64,000 nt of DNA from Benincasa hispida (Eukaryota; Streptophyta; Magnoliopsida; Cucurbitales; Cucurbitaceae): the NCBI RefSeq assembly GCF_009727055.1, contig NC_052350.1:40465993-40529992 (forward strand). Direction: 5' to 3'. The position numbers and the translations under genes are program-made. Below, in pieces: positions 11,750 through 24,036 of this stretch. A model generated the notes under the pieces. That model did no database searches and was not told where the DNA came from. It was given only the letters and a program-made list of their open reading frames with translations. The first letter of the stretch is position 1, and every line of letters begins with the position of its first letter.

Positions 11750-13479
11750 AATAAAATTGCTAAAAAATTGAACAAACTTAATGAGTCTACTTGCATTAAA
11801 CCACTTATAAAAACCAATCAAGTTTTAGTAAAATAGTTCTAAAGTACCCAAGTGACATCTATTTTACAATGATGCTCTATTGAGGCAGGTCAAAAGTCAC
11901 CGTAGGGTAATCATGCCCTTTCACTATAATGAGACAATCTCAACCATTAGATAGAAACAACTCCATGTAACTGAATCTAACAGTCACGATTGTTCGGTCC
12001 AAAATTTGTTAACATCCTTAACAATTCTGTGTAAGTGTAACCCCTTATTTTAGGCTCTAGAGTCCCGCCTTAATGAGCCAACCTTAAGGAAACGCCGATT
12101 AGGACAATAGACCAAAGAAACCCTATCCACTGCTAGAGACCAGATAAAGAGTTGTGCAAAACGGTCATCTTTAAGGGGACACTCTCAGAGGTGCCATGAG
12201 ACAATGCATTAAAACTTTATCTAACCTAATGAGAGAAACAAAGGGATATGTTGTCACACGTCCTACTTCTACTTACTATGAACATTCTCTCCATTCACTT
12301 TGGACCTACCCGAATGCCATCCATAGGGGGACACTCCCAGAGTTTCTCGAGACCGAGGATACATCTCACGGTATGAACTTTTTAAGGAGAAACATGTAGA
12401 AGTAAAGTGAAGTATCATATACCCCAATTACCTCCACTGATTGTTCTACCTAGGGATTCATTAACTTAGAAAATCTGGTTAATGATTTTAACTAAATGAT
12501 TTGTTTAATTTGTTAAAAACCAACACTTGCTTTTGATGATTAAATAAGTTTGATTCAAGTCTTATTAAACACTTTAATAAACTGTCATGAAATTTGTATG
12601 CATGTAACAAATCTTTCTAATTCACCTTTCCATGTAGGTTCTCAGGTAGGGGTGCGAGGTTTCCATCGACTTAAATACCCCAGCCTAGACAGAACCAGCC
12701 TTAGCCAAAAGGTCTCTTATAGATACATTTGTTACATATTTAATCTTTTATCAATTTAATCCTATTAAACCGAATTAAAAGATTAAACTTAGGTTTCTAA
12801 TCTTATTAGAAATGTGATCTTAGGTCTATCTCAATCAAATTTTTTAAAACATTTTTAAAACATGATTAAAAGCCTAAGATGTGCATGCAACTCATTATTG
12901 TTGATTTTAATTCTAATTTCATAACTTCTTTAAAGAATGAAACAATTAAAACCATTCACATTGGTGAGCTAGACATTCACAAGGTATTTATAACTTTTAT
13001 AAATAAACCTAAGTGTCATGCTTCATGAAATGTTTATTCATTACTAATTTATATAACTTTTATATAACAAAGTAATGAACTAAGCATACATTCCATGCTA
13101 ACATACCACCTTATATTATAATACTTATAATATAATAATGCATGGATATGCTTTAATGCATGCATATATTATAACTCTTATATTATATGATGCATGAGCA
13201 TGCTTTAAGTAATTTAATCATGCAAACTAATATACTATAACACTTATAATATAAAGATGATGCATGAAATAAAAATGCATAACCTATGGTGGGTTTTAAA
13301 ACAATATGACATACATTATGGCATATAATATAAATATACATCACATTCACATTTAATAAAAGTTGATGGGCTGGGATAATTTTTCTCAAAACAGGAAATA
13401 AAAGCTAAACTATTACAAAAATTTGAGCCAACCGGTTCGAACAGGTGAACTGGGTCTTGAACCGCCCGCCTTGAAGCCT
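11750..13479 (-). other. Long untranslated leader of the Copia A element
   Basis: About 1.7 kb between the gag start and the recognisable 5' LTR, without credible coding content. This is far longer than a usual Copia leader. A strong 3' splice-like site (T-rich run then AG at 11760-11761, minus) sits just before the gag ATG. No TGGTATCAGAGC-type primer site is found near the LTR border at about 13440-13480, so that junction is deleted or too diverged to place. Confidence 0.55.
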
Positions 13480-14751
13480 CATCACTTGATCGTGTAGTAA
13501 ATCATTTGATCGTCGAGTAACGCACATCGAGTGTAAACAATCGTTTAACAATGATCAAATACGTTATATCAATTATATCATATATAATTTAACAGATTTA
13601 ATTATATCATATATAATAAAACTCCTTCTTATTAATTTGAACATTTCAAATTAACCCAAAAATTGATTCAAAACTTAAATCCATTGAGCTACCAAGGGGA
13701 CTTTATGGACCTGTAGCTTGAAGCTCCAATGGTACGTGAATAACTTATTAAACTCTTTAATCATATTATCCACCATCTGTTAACTGTCAGGCACTTCATT
13801 AAAGACCGACAACTACACTCTTTGCACTACAGATGTATTTTGTGTCCATTGGACATAACCAATCAACAATATGATGACCCTTCATAAATCGCTCGTAAGT
13901 ACAGCGAGGTCAAATTATCGTTTTTCCCTGTAGTTACATCTAACTCCTTAAGTACCACTGATCCCTTTAATGAACAATAGATCATAGTTCCACTATGTCT
14001 AAACCCCTCTCGGGCAAAGAGAGTGTGTGGCGCCATATTGTTTAAGACCCGAAATCAACCCTTAAGGGAGAAATTTATCTACTTACCCCTGCTTTAGGGA
14101 ATCAGTGAATTCCATCTTATGTAGCTGAGTTCCCAGCTCCCTAATCAGACGAATCCCCAAAATGATAGGCTTGTTGAGTCGACGATCTGGCCACTCTCAC
14201 CCATGAAAATCAAAGAATCGACATCATAGGCAGGAGTTCACAAGTCACTCAGGATTAAGGTAATGTTACCTATTGTCATCCTAATGAAATGAAAGTCTTA
14301 ATTATGAATGGCGTTATATAACGAGGCTAAGAATTTCGCGGTCCGGTCTTATACAAACTCCTTTGTTTAGGATATCTCCGCTCGCATGTCTAATACATGA
14401 ATGATCAGGATCAAATCATTTGTAGCACTTTACAACATTTGTAATGCCTAGAAAGCGAGCCATACTCGTAGTGTCACCAGGATAAGGTGCCCAACCTTAT
14501 CTATATACCACAGACCATTTAGGTTATCACTTAAAGCACGATCCACTTGTATGTCTCCATATATATGTTTAAGTTACAACGATAACCATGGATCTTAGTT
14601 TATTGGTTTGTGGTTAATGCAACTAAAATAATAAATATTTCATAGAAAGAAGTAAATAAAATATCATATATTATTAATCACTCAAATGTTTGTTCATACA
14701 AGTATTTACAAACTATAGAAGCCTATGAGATTTAGGGCATCAACCTCAACA
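13480..14751 (-). repeat. Copia A 5' LTR, internally shortened
   Basis: On the minus strand it begins TGTTGAGGTTGATGCCC at 14751 and matches the 3' LTR (5733-7725) through the U3 palindrome at 14348-14370 and the text around 13680-13760. Its 3' third is much shorter than in the partner: the hairpin/splice-donor segment and the CCTTCA end are absent. The inner boundary is therefore approximate. Confidence 0.75.
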
Positions 14752-14914
14752 CCTACAAGTGTCAATTTTCGAGTAATTTAAATCGGCTCTCTGTGATTTG
14801 ACCTCAGACTTGGCGCTTGTACTACTAGTTAGTATAAGTAGTTAGTTCGGTGCATACAAATATCATTTGCGTAGGCGCGGGTTCACAGACAACGGTGAAC
14901 TTGGCGGCCGACCA
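14752..14914 (+). repeat. Gypsy element C 5' LTR, last part
   Basis: Resumes after the Copia. The text GACTTGGCGCTTGTACTACT and AGTATAAGTAGTTAGTTCGG matches 18860-18910 of the 3' LTR, and it ends GGCCGACCA at 14914, parallel to CCCTACCA at 18971. The first five bases are the Copia target duplication. Confidence 0.75.
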
Positions 14915-14917
14915 AAT

Positions 14918-14935
14918 TGGCACTGTTGCTGAGGA
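14918..14935 (+). other. Decayed tRNA-Asp primer-binding site (element C)
   Basis: TGGCACTGTTGCTGAGGA, 14 of 18 matching the tRNA-Asp complement. All four differences are transitions at CpG or CHG positions, as expected after cytosine methylation. Located four bases after the LTR end. Confidence 0.75.
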
Positions 14936-15014
14936 TGCCAATTAGTTCTTCTTAGTTAGTTTTTAGTTAAAGTTTCTTTTGCTTTGTTTTTTTTTCTTTT
15001 TTAATCATTTAAGC

Positions 15015-16144
15015 ATGACAGGATTTCTACATCAATCTTCGACGTCCAAAGGTCAAGTTTCGAATTTTGATGTGGAGGTAAGTGGCCTTCGCCACGAGCT
15101 TTCCGAGTTGACCTCCTTGGTTGGCTATTTGGTGGAAAGAAGCTCACAGTAGGTAGAGGTGTGCGGGAGTTTCCTACTCAAGGGGCATCCCACGCAAGCA
15201 TGTCCGAGGTGGCAGTGGATGCCAACATCATGTCGATTCACTAAGAAGGGGTATTATGGTCATATGGACTACGAGTCTCATCATCTTATATGGGAGGAGT
15301 CTTTTGACCATGGATACTCAGGATGGCAGCAGAGCTTTGGCTACCAAGATTTCATAGCACCACACCAGTCGACTCATGCTTAGTCTTCAGGGTCAGGTAA
15401 GTCTTTAGAGGCTTTAGTTATGAAGCTTGCCAACATTGCTTTTGAGATTGAGCAAGACAACCTCCATAGGCAGCAAGAGTTTGAGTGCATCTAGCAAGAG
15501 AGCCTTCGCCCTGAGGCCAAGGGTAAGACTGACTTGAAAAGTTTGAGTGACCTTGTTGCTCGATTGGCAACTTCAGTTGGGAAGCCAGACGAGCCATTAC
15601 TAGACCATTCCTAGTCCATATCGACACGGTGGATGAGCAGGAACCACTTCTTGGAGATTCGTGCCCAGGTATGACTTTGGAGTTTTTAGTTTATGAACTT
15701 ACTAACAATACTTCTCAGTTTCAGCAGGATAAAAATAATTTTCAACACGATTTTCAAGCTCGGCTGTAAGGATTGATCACCCATGTTGCCCAACTGACAG
15801 AGGCCATGCAGAGACTGGAGAATGCTCTAGAGCAGTCCATCATCTGTACCTCGAAGGTCGAGTTCAATGCGAAGTGCTACTACTCCAGTGATGATGAGGA
15901 CATCACTCCATGCTTTTTAGTTTGTGAGGTTAAGGAGAATTTAAAGCCTAAATTCGACAACATCCAAGTGATAGAGTTAGAGGTCAAAAGACATCGCCCT
16001 ATTCTGACTCTTAGTATTTCGTATATATTCGAGTTTTGTTCCCCTAGTCCTCACGAGTCTGTTGAGTCTTTTATTTTTTTCGACTCTTTTGGGTCATTTG
16101 AGTTTGTTAATTCTTTCTTTTTACCTTTTTTGTCATATTCCTAA
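15015..16144 (+). pseudogene. Gypsy C gag-like remnant
   Basis: ATG at 15015 opens a frame MTGFLHQSSTSKGQ... with SGLRHELSELTSLVGYLVER. It is stopped by TAG (probably from CAG) at SSQ*VE, then continues through a C-x-x-(loop)-GH-type segment and KKGYYGHMDYESHH to a stop at 15382. Further pieces follow with several stops: DLVARLATSVGKPDEP (on the plus strand near 15550) and ITHVAQLTEAMQRLENALE with YYSSDDEDITPCF (15773-16144). No protease or RT appears. It is probably a gag-only coding region of a non-autonomous element; 3296-3756 and 53317-53540 are relatives. Confidence 0.6.
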
Positions 16145-17669
16145 AAAATCCAAATTCGACCTGCCTGGTTTTCTTCAAAAGATGAGAAGACTTATAGCCT
16201 TACTAGGCTATATTCACTCATCCAAGAAAGGACCAGAGAAATACGAGAATTTCTTTGTACCTTGATAGGGGACATGTCATGTTAAGCAATCGATGTTAAA
16301 AAGTTGCCCTTCCTAGAGGGAGCCAGGTGAATTTTTTTTTTTTTTGCTTTCCTTTACTGCTTTCTAGTTTAATTCTTGTTTTTCTTTTGTAGGTTTTCTT
16401 TCCCTCTGCCCTAAAGAAGAAGATCAAGTTAACGCAACCTTCATACCACCATCCCATGTGTGGAAATGTCATCAAGGGAGGTTTTATGTTCCCTTGACTA
16501 TTTTAATTTATTGGGCTTAGATTAGAGATACATTCGGGACAATTTATCATTTTAAGTTGAGGATGGGGTATGTTGTGACTGTTGGGGTCCTTGACCACTA
16601 TGCTCGAAGATGTTTGTGTGCTTGAATTTGCTTTCTTGCTCTCTTGCTTGGTTTGTTATGATGAGTAGTTGATGACGCACCCTTTTTGGAATTAGGATTG
16701 CATGAAACCATGTTTAAAGAGCATGATCATGATGTTTAGCCTGTTTAAAAACAAATTATTATCTCTCGTGCATCTTTAAGTTGTCCAACGAAGTTAGGTC
16801 TTGCGTGCTTAGAGTTGTATTATTGGGCTTATATTTTTGTTGTCACCTCGAAAAGACAAGGTGATACGTGTTAAGTGACTAAAAGCTCAACCTAGTAATG
16901 CATGCCTAAGCTTTTCTTCCAAACTCTTGTTTTGTATTGTAAAAGCCAAGTGTAGAGTATGTAAAAAACAAGATTATAAAAGGCAAAACGTGTTGTAAAG
17001 TAAAAACATGTTTGTCTATTATTTTTTAAGGGGATTACTCATCTTTCTTGGGTTATGATTAACCTGGGGCGGCTATGACACCCGTAGTTCCCTTTGAGCT
17101 AAAGTATCCTGAGGAATAAGTAATCTTCGACACCTTGTTAGGAGACATTGCTCGTAGTTGGATGACTGGCATGACATCCGTGTAGGCAGGGCAAAACGAA
17201 GGTGATGTGTCTAGATAAAGCTTCCTCTTTTGTGTAAAGTAAAAAAAAAAAAAAAAGAAAAAAAAGAAAAAGAAAAAAATAATAAATATAAAATGAAAAT
17301 AAAATAAAATAAAAGTTTGGTTTCGTTAAATGTGTTATTACAAAGTTGAGTCTAGGAAGCTTGGCTCTTGAACCTTCGAGCCAGTGTAGGGGGAAAACGA
17401 ATTGAGGGCCCTATAAAACCGTTTCACTTTTTGCGAGCTTAATTAGTAGGGTTTTTGACTCGCTCATGCATGAAAAGTTTAGAATCATTTTTAATTGTAC
17501 TTCATTGATTGACTGTAATCTGTTTGCATTTTTTATTTCAAATCTCGTCCTTATAGATTGTTGAGACTAGAGTAACGACCTATGAGATTGAATAAGCATA
17601 ATATTTTGTGTGTGTGAATGTATGATTCTACCTTGCTCGAGGACGATCAAGAATTAAGTTAGAGGTGTT
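16145..17669 (+). other. Untranslated 3' region of Gypsy C
   Basis: 1.5 kb without recognisable coding capacity. It contains an A-rich tract at about 17240-17330. It ends TTGCTCGAGGACGATCAAG, a familiar Gypsy 3' end text, then a purine-rich AATTAAGTTAGAGGTGT directly before the LTR at 17670. Confidence 0.6.
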
Positions 17670-18971
17670 TGATAGCACAAAAAATGTGCTATTTTCCTCT
17701 TCTTAATTCTAGGTCGTTAATATGTTTATTGTGTTTATTTGATGATTTTGTACATATTGAGCATTTTGGACGTAGAATCAGTTGTTACGAGCTATTCGGG
17801 ATTAATTTGGAGTAATTAGAAACTAATTTGAGCAATCAGACTTTAAAAGGATGTGAATGGACGAAAATACCCTTGGAGGGAGCATTGTGCAACGCTATAA
17901 GGTAGTAGCTACCTATTTTGGGTAAAATAGGGCAGCGTTGTAACGATATGAATTTAAGACGGAAGTGCGTTGCAAGGCAGAGTAATGTTGCAACACTCAT
18001 CTATGCAGTGTTTCAACGCTGTGACACTGCCCTATATATACGTTTCTTCGCTTTAGGTTAAAAGAACCACCTTCAACCTCCAACCAAATTTCCCCTCTCT
18101 TTTCTCTTTCACTTTGTATTTTGGGCATTTCTTTAGTAATTTAACGAGTAGATGCCGGATTGTAGCCTCTTCATCTCCATGGGAAGGTAAGGTTTTGGTT
18201 TTTTAGCTTAGAGATTCGGAGGAACTCGATGTAATTTCGTGAGATTTCGATTTATTGATGTATTCAAACTTGTCTATAGGTTTTAATTCGAATTCACATT
18301 TATGAATTGCATAATTTTAATTATTGATTGACGTCCAATAATTTTGTTGTGTGATTCTAATTCTTGGAAAGAACTTGTAATATGTGATATATAATTATAA
18401 GTTAATCCCAATGGAAGCAATAGGTTAGTTAGGCAAAAAGGACTACTCCTAGCAACCTAGTGAAAACCATATTTATTATTTAATTAGATGATGGAAGTTT
18501 TTCATCTTAGCATAATCTCTAGAACTTAATGCGATTTATCAATTTGTATGGAGCATATTCGTTTTCTGTGCATTTTGATTAATTACATAATTAGGAGAAT
18601 TGGTTGGGATTCTAATCAATTGGGCTAGGCATAAACAAGAAGTTTAAGTCATAAATTAGTTCAATGATCTAAATTACATTGTATGAATCTATTCCTCTAA
18701 GCTAAGACATCTTGATTAATTGCACTTTTATCTTTACTTTTCTTCCACTTTATTTTATTCAATTTCATTTATCAATCCATACCAACCCTCGCTCCCATTT
18801 ATCTCTTTAACTGAAAACAAGCTTCGATGAACTAATCTTCCACGCTTCCTTGAGCTTTGACCCCGGACTTACCGCTTGTACTACCAGTTAGTATAAGTAG
18901 TTCGTTTGGTGATTTATAAATTTTATCTGTGTAGCAAGGGTTTACGGGCGACAGTAAACTCGACCCTACCA
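17670..18971 (+). repeat. Gypsy element C 3' LTR
   Basis: 1302 bases, TGATAGCACAAAAAATGTGC... to ...CGACCCTACCA. U3 holds a cluster of GTTGCAACGC-like palindromes at about 17885-18030 followed by TATATATA at 18033. U5 holds the GACCCCGGACTTACCGCTTG text shared with the 5' LTR. Confidence 0.8.
18033..18040 (+). promoter_or_regulatory. TATA box of Gypsy C 3' LTR
   Basis: CCC-TATATATA-CG directly follows the palindrome cluster, in the same relative place as in the other family C LTRs. Confidence 0.55.
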
Positions 18972-19331
18972 ATTGCAACGCCACAAGAATTTGCTTCATA
19001 TCTGGGCTGGCTGAAGAATAACTTTGTAACGTTCTAAGGGCAGCGTTGCAACATTGTAAAGCAGAAGCTTCACTTTTGAGTTTCTGCTGCTGAGCTTGCT
19101 TCAAACTTTCTTCAATTATAACCTAATTGCAACTCTATTAACTCTAACAAATTTAAGACACTTAATCACATGTTAAAGCTCATAAATAAAGAGCCAATTA
19201 CACTAATTAACATTGAATTGAAGAGAAATCTAATGCCAAAACTGAAATTATCCATATCAGCACCCATTTTCATCCAACCTATGGAAATCACCCACAAGCT
19301 AAAATTAACGTAAATTGAGTGCTTAAATCAT
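18972..19331 (-). other. Gypsy U3 scrap and Copia D leader
   Basis: 18972-19110, read on the minus strand, has TTGCAACGCTGCCC-like words of a family C U3. The rest (to 19331) is AT-rich leader between the Copia D primer site and its missing gag. No coding sequence is seen. Confidence 0.45.
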
Positions 19332-19343
19332 GCTCTGATACCA
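19332..19343 (-). other. tRNA-iMet primer-binding site of Copia D
   Basis: The minus strand reads TGGTATCAGAGC exactly, the standard plant Copia primer site complementary to initiator tRNA-Met. It lies two bases inside the LTR end at 19346. Confidence 0.85.
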
Positions 19344-19345
19344 AT

Positions 19346-21610
19346 TGATGGTGTTGACATTCAACATGCGGAAGCAATTAGGATCTTAAGCACTCTAATT
19401 CAATCAATTTTATAAAAGAAACAAGCAAGTTCATATAAAGATAATTGGCTTTCAGAGGTCTACTACCTTTGTTGAACTCTTAAATTCTTCAATTTCAGCT
19501 CGAATTTCCTCTACAACACCTTATAGACCACAATTGATCTTTCCTACTATCCTCTAGGACCGTAGATTGGATTGTGGGATCCAAGATGAGTAGAAATTTA
19601 AGGGATTTTTGGAGAGAAAAAAACTGGTTTTTGGTTCAAGTGTAAAACTCTTCTTCAACCAAAAATTAGAAAAAAAAATCTGAATTGCATGTCCCCTTTC
19701 TCAACTGGAATAATTTTGATCTTTATGGTACTGATTATGAACTCTTCTTTAACCCAACTAAAATAATTGGGTTTCAGAATTGCATGTCCCCTTTCTCAAC
19801 TGGAATAATCTAATACCAAAAATTAAGAAAAAAAAAATCCAAATTTAATTTTAAATTTTCAAAACATAAATTAAAACAAAAATTGAATTTTTTATTTTAA
19901 TTTTCATAAAATTAAAATTGTCAATTTTGAATTAAATTAATTTAAACAATTATTTTTAAATAAAAAATTATTTAAAAAATTATTTAAAAATTATTTAAAT
20001 AATTTAATTAATTTAATTAATTTAATATCAAATATTAAATTAATTAAATATCAATTTCTCAATCATGAATCCTTATTCATGTGATTAATATTTAAATCAT
20101 ATTTAAATTTTATCCAATTCTCTAATTTCATTTAATTCGATTATTAAACGTGTAATTATATCGTATATAATTACTGATTCCTTAAATTCAAATCTGAATG
20201 TTTCAAATTCTCTCATCCCGATATTCTAAGGTTTAGTCCGTTTGTGAGCTAGTAGGAGACCTAATGGACCTACAGATCATGGGCTCCAACAATCCGAGAC
20301 TAATTGACTAAACTCTTTAAACTGAATTAATCAAGATTCATTAATTACCGGGTCACTCCACTTAAAGCCCAATAGTAGCACTCCTCTCACCGTAGATATA
20401 TTTCTGCCCATTTGATATAATCATAATGGCTAAGTCAACCTTTCATAGGTTGTTTGTAATAACAACTGGGTTGAAAGCTGTTATAGTCTCGAGATTACAT
20501 CTTGCTACTTATGTCCCACTGATCTTCTAATGAAGATTTGGTTTGTGATCCAATTATCAAATCGAGTCCCTCTCGGGCCAAAGAGAGGGGTAAGGCCCTT
20601 TGTTCAAAACTCGGAGTCAGTACTTAAGGAAACACTCTCTCTACTATCCCTAGAAGCGGGTAAGAGTGAATTCCATCTTGCACCCTATTTTCTTAGCTAT
20701 CTACCTCGTCTTACCCCTAAAATGGGAGGCTTATTGAGTCGGCGCTGTTGGGCTAACCCTCACCCATGCAAATCTAAGGATAATCCTCAATAAACAGGAG
20801 TTCATAGTTAGCTTCAGATTAAGGTCAAGTTACCTAGGTCATCACTTTGAAATGATCAGTCTTAAATAGTAAATAGTGTTATAAACTAAAGAGTGATTTA
20901 TTTCTCGGTGTAGTTTTATACAAACTCTTTGTATAGGATGCCTCCACTTGCATGTCCCTACATGAACGATTCAGGATCACATCGTTTATACTAAATACAA
21001 AGCGGGTCGTATCTGATAGTGTTTCCAGAAGGGACAGTTGCAAATATAGACATTAAACCCAAAGTATTAGCAGATATAACATAATGTAAAAAAAAAGTAC
21101 AAACATGGCCAAATTTAAATAGTCTATCAGTGATAGACCATATTATTGGTACGAGTCTATAAGTGATAGACCATATCACTGGTAAGAGTCTATAAACGAT
21201 AGAAGTCTATCTCTGATAGACTTGGGAGTCTATTCACGATCGAAGTCTATCGTTGATAGACTTGGCTATATTTGCAATTTTTTTTTTAAAATGATGTTAT
21301 ACACTTGGTTATCATTCCTAAAAATGCTACCAATTGCAATTACCCTTTCCAAAATAAGGTATCCAACCTTATCCATATACTATGGATCGTTTTGATTATT
21401 TACTCGAACTTGATCCATTCTGATGTCTCCACATAAAGTCCAAGTACTCATGTAATAGCTATGAATCTTAGTTTATTGAATTTAGTTTTTACAAGTGTAA
21501 TTTATATATTCAAATAACATTTTTATTGAATAAACCTGAATAACTACTTTATTGCAAATAGAATATATTTAATTTTACAAATTGCGAGTTTTATGATACA
21601 TAACCTAACA
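19346..21610 (-). repeat. Copia D 5' LTR
   Basis: 2265 bases. On the minus strand it starts TGTTAGGTTATGTATC at 21610 and ends GTCAACACCATCA next to the primer site. The U3 palindrome is at 20915-20936. An insertion of TCTATC/GATAGA repeats sits at about 21035-21350. Only the leader remains of the interior; the rest was replaced by the junction with Gypsy C. Confidence 0.85.
21118..21262. repeat. Interrupted palindromic repeats (AGTCTATC...GATAGACT)
   Basis: About six half-sites of AGTCTATC or GATAGACC/T separated by 8-20 bases, able to fold into several alternative hairpins. They are embedded in a unit flanked by GTTGCAAATATAG (~21037) and CTATATTTGCAA (~21265), which look like inverted ends of a small inserted element within the LTR. 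A similar but weaker unit occurs near 35765-35870. Confidence 0.6.
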
Positions 21611-22260
21611 AGAATGTCGTCTCTTCAAGAAACAGTCATTTTAAGAGACGGTTACTTTAAAACTACAATATTTTTCTAACAAGTTATGAGACTTGTATAT
21701 TTATATAATTATAATCAGTTTCAAAACATGCATATATATTTTTTTTAAAAAAAAACTCACAAATTATGATATAAAAAATTGAAAATATATTCAAAACAAA
21801 AAAAATTATAAAAATATATATATATATATGTAAAACGAAAAAGCTATCAAAGATGAAAGAAATTAAATAAAAATAATATAGAATATGAAAAAAAACTTCA
21901 AAAAAACAAAACAAAACATACAAAAATTTGCAAACACCTTTCGAAACACCCCTCCACTTAATTCCAAAAACTGTGTGTTTGGAAATGGAAGGGAAGAGAT
22001 TTTGTGTTTCCCCACGTTTTTCTTTTTCTTGTTTTTTTTTTTTTTCAGGGTTTTTTTGGAACGTTATTTTGGCCACAATATTGTATTTTACCACCAAGAA
22101 ATAGAAAAATGTTCTTAATTTGATAGATATTTTATTATGTAAAGAAAATACAAAACTAATCCCGAACTATATGAATGTATAACCTTTCATATTTGTTTTG
22201 GAAATACTAATACGGGAGAATTGTATCAAATTTCACATAAATATCTCAATTTATATTTCT

Positions 22261-22295
<35 letters not shown>

Positions 22296-24036
22296 TAACA
22301 TCATGTAAGATTTATAATTTATCAATTAAACCTCTCTCAATTAGGTTTTCCTTTAAACATTTGTCCATACATCAATTCTAATCATTCATTTTATTAATCC
22401 AGACATTTTATGAATAGTTTACACATAGTGTAAGAATTCATGCATTGACTGTTTTAAAGGTAATCTTAATAACTAGTCTAAATCGATTCAAATATGATAA
22501 TTTAGAAGATTAATTGAAAATAATTATGAGACTCAAATAACAATTTTGAACGAAATTTGAAGAAGATTGTAAATTGACAAACTTATGATAGTATATGGTT
22601 TAAATTGATATAACTTCCATAATTTATGGCTATCATTTGTTTTTTTTTTTTTCACTTTTTAATTTAGAACATTGTCTTCCAAAACCATTATGAAGTCATG
22701 CCACATTTACGTACAAGGAATTATAATTAATCAATGGTAACATGAAAAGTGGTAATTAATTAATTACAAAATTTGGTTTTTACCAACATTTTGTAATAAG
22801 AGTGAATGTTGGGTCCCACGATAAAATCAGTAATCCCAAACCGTCATTCCATTGCAAATTAGAGGGTATGCAATTTAGTTATCAAAGATAATTACATGGG
22901 TCCCATTCCTCTTTTTGTGTGAACCTTTAAGGATTTTTAAAACAGTTCTCATAACAACTCATGTATCTCATTCAGTTACCATCCATATGGTTTCATTGCG
23001 ATAAAAATCGATATCGTTATCAGTTAAATGACTACATATCTAATTGGTACTGATTACGAATATCGATGATAATGATATATTTATCTAAATATGAATGATG
23101 TGGATACAATTTTTGTTATTTTTAACCACGTAGTGTCAATAAAGATAAATGTCAAACTTATATCAATATTAATATTGATTGCTGATATTGATACTTGTAT
23201 TATTCAAAAACTGGTATTATATACAATATCGAATCTAAGCAAAGTAATGATATCGACACAATAACTGACCCATAGAGCAAGATTGCAATGAAGGAAATGA
23301 AAAGAACATTTGAATAGATAATCAAAAACCCAAATACTAAACATACAAATATGAAATAGACAAGGAATGAACGGTGTTTGAGTATGGAATCGCAAGAACA
23401 AGATATTGTAATGTCCAAAACGGTCAAAAGTTCAAAATTTTGAAACTACAGACGTTCGAAAGGCTGATAATTTTTCTATAATATAACGAGGGCATTATAG
23501 TAATCAAAGCGAAGTGTGTTTCAAAAAAATTTCATTAGCAGTGTTAATATAAATGACCTTCAGAGGAAATCAAACTACGATTGCAAACTACCTACGTAAA
23601 TAGACTAAAAAAAAATCAAATCCCTTTAAAATTGAGACTCATTATAATTGTAGCCTTATTACTCCTAAGCATGATTGTTAGAACTCTATTCATGGTGGAT
23701 TGGAGAAAATAAAGGAATCATTCTCAAACTATTAGTTAACCCTGTATTAATATTTTTTATTTTTTCAGATTTTTAATTCAATTTTTGATATGGTAAACAA
23801 ATAATAACTTAAAAGTAAATTGAAAAAAAACAACATCCATGCATTCTAGCCTAGATTTAAAAAATAAATAAATATATTTTTAAAAATATATATAATTATA
23901 TCTAAACATATCATCCTTAGTTACTATTTTGTCTCTCTTCAATTCAGTACAACAATAGTAGTAGCCATGTGGGATCTAACATGCAAACTTCTGAAAAAAA
24001 AAAAAAAAAAAATTATGCCATTTATGGTTGAGCTAA
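21611..24036. other. AT-rich spacer without recognised genes
   Basis: No credible coding sequence on either strand. It contains AT microsatellites at 21815-21829 and 22264-22292, a run of GATATCGAT/GATATTGAT-like words at 22990-23260, poly-T and poly-A tracts, and a block at about 22075-22430 that is similar to 33831-34170. Open frames here are low-complexity translations. Confidence 0.7.
22264..22292. repeat. (AT)n microsatellite
   Basis: Uninterrupted alternating AT for about 29 bases. Confidence 0.9.

Larger units (their letters stand above)
5733..14751 (-). mobile_element. Full-length but decayed Copia family A element
   Basis: A 9.0-kb minus-strand Ty1/Copia. From right to left: 5' LTR (~13480-14751), long leader, gag, protease, integrase, RT, RNase H, polypurine tract, 3' LTR (5733-7725). 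The LTR ends read TGTTGAGG... and ...CCTTCA. The flanks are TCTAC (5728-5732) and CCTAC (14752-14756), a 5-bp target duplication with one change. All domains occur in Copia order, but stops and frameshifts interrupt them. It inserted into the 5' LTR of Gypsy element C. Confidence 0.9.
4406..18971 (+). mobile_element. Non-autonomous Gypsy element C, split by a nested Copia
   Basis: Order on the plus strand: 5' LTR (4406-5732 plus 14752-14914), tRNA-Asp type primer site, degenerate gag (15015-16144), long untranslated tail, purine-rich tract, 3' LTR (17670-18971). There is no protease, RT or integrase in the 2.75-kb interior, so it resembles a gag-only (TR-GAG/LARD-like) element mobilised by a relative. 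A 9-kb Copia sits inside the 5' LTR. The 5-base flanks GCTAT and ATTGC do not match, so the outer insertion site has been rearranged or the ends are misplaced by a few bases. Confidence 0.7.

Noticed and set aside
13410..13470. GGTTCGAAC-containing segment as a tRNA B-box or alternative primer site
   Set aside because: No A-box, cloverleaf or TGG-starting primer site at the right place; probably leader or LTR sequence of the Copia.
4401..18976. Target duplication around Gypsy element C
   Set aside because: Flanks GCTAT and ATTGC do not match, so no duplication is claimed.
3778..19110. Gypsy F LTR split in two by element C (3778-4405 plus 18972-19110)
   Set aside because: The right piece has the expected U3 words and strand, but no matching duplication and a large missing middle; left as a possibility only.
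21684..22118. Long open frames on both strands rich in Phe/Ile/Lys
   Set aside because: Low-complexity AT-rich sequence with poly-A and poly-T runs; no motif or splice context.
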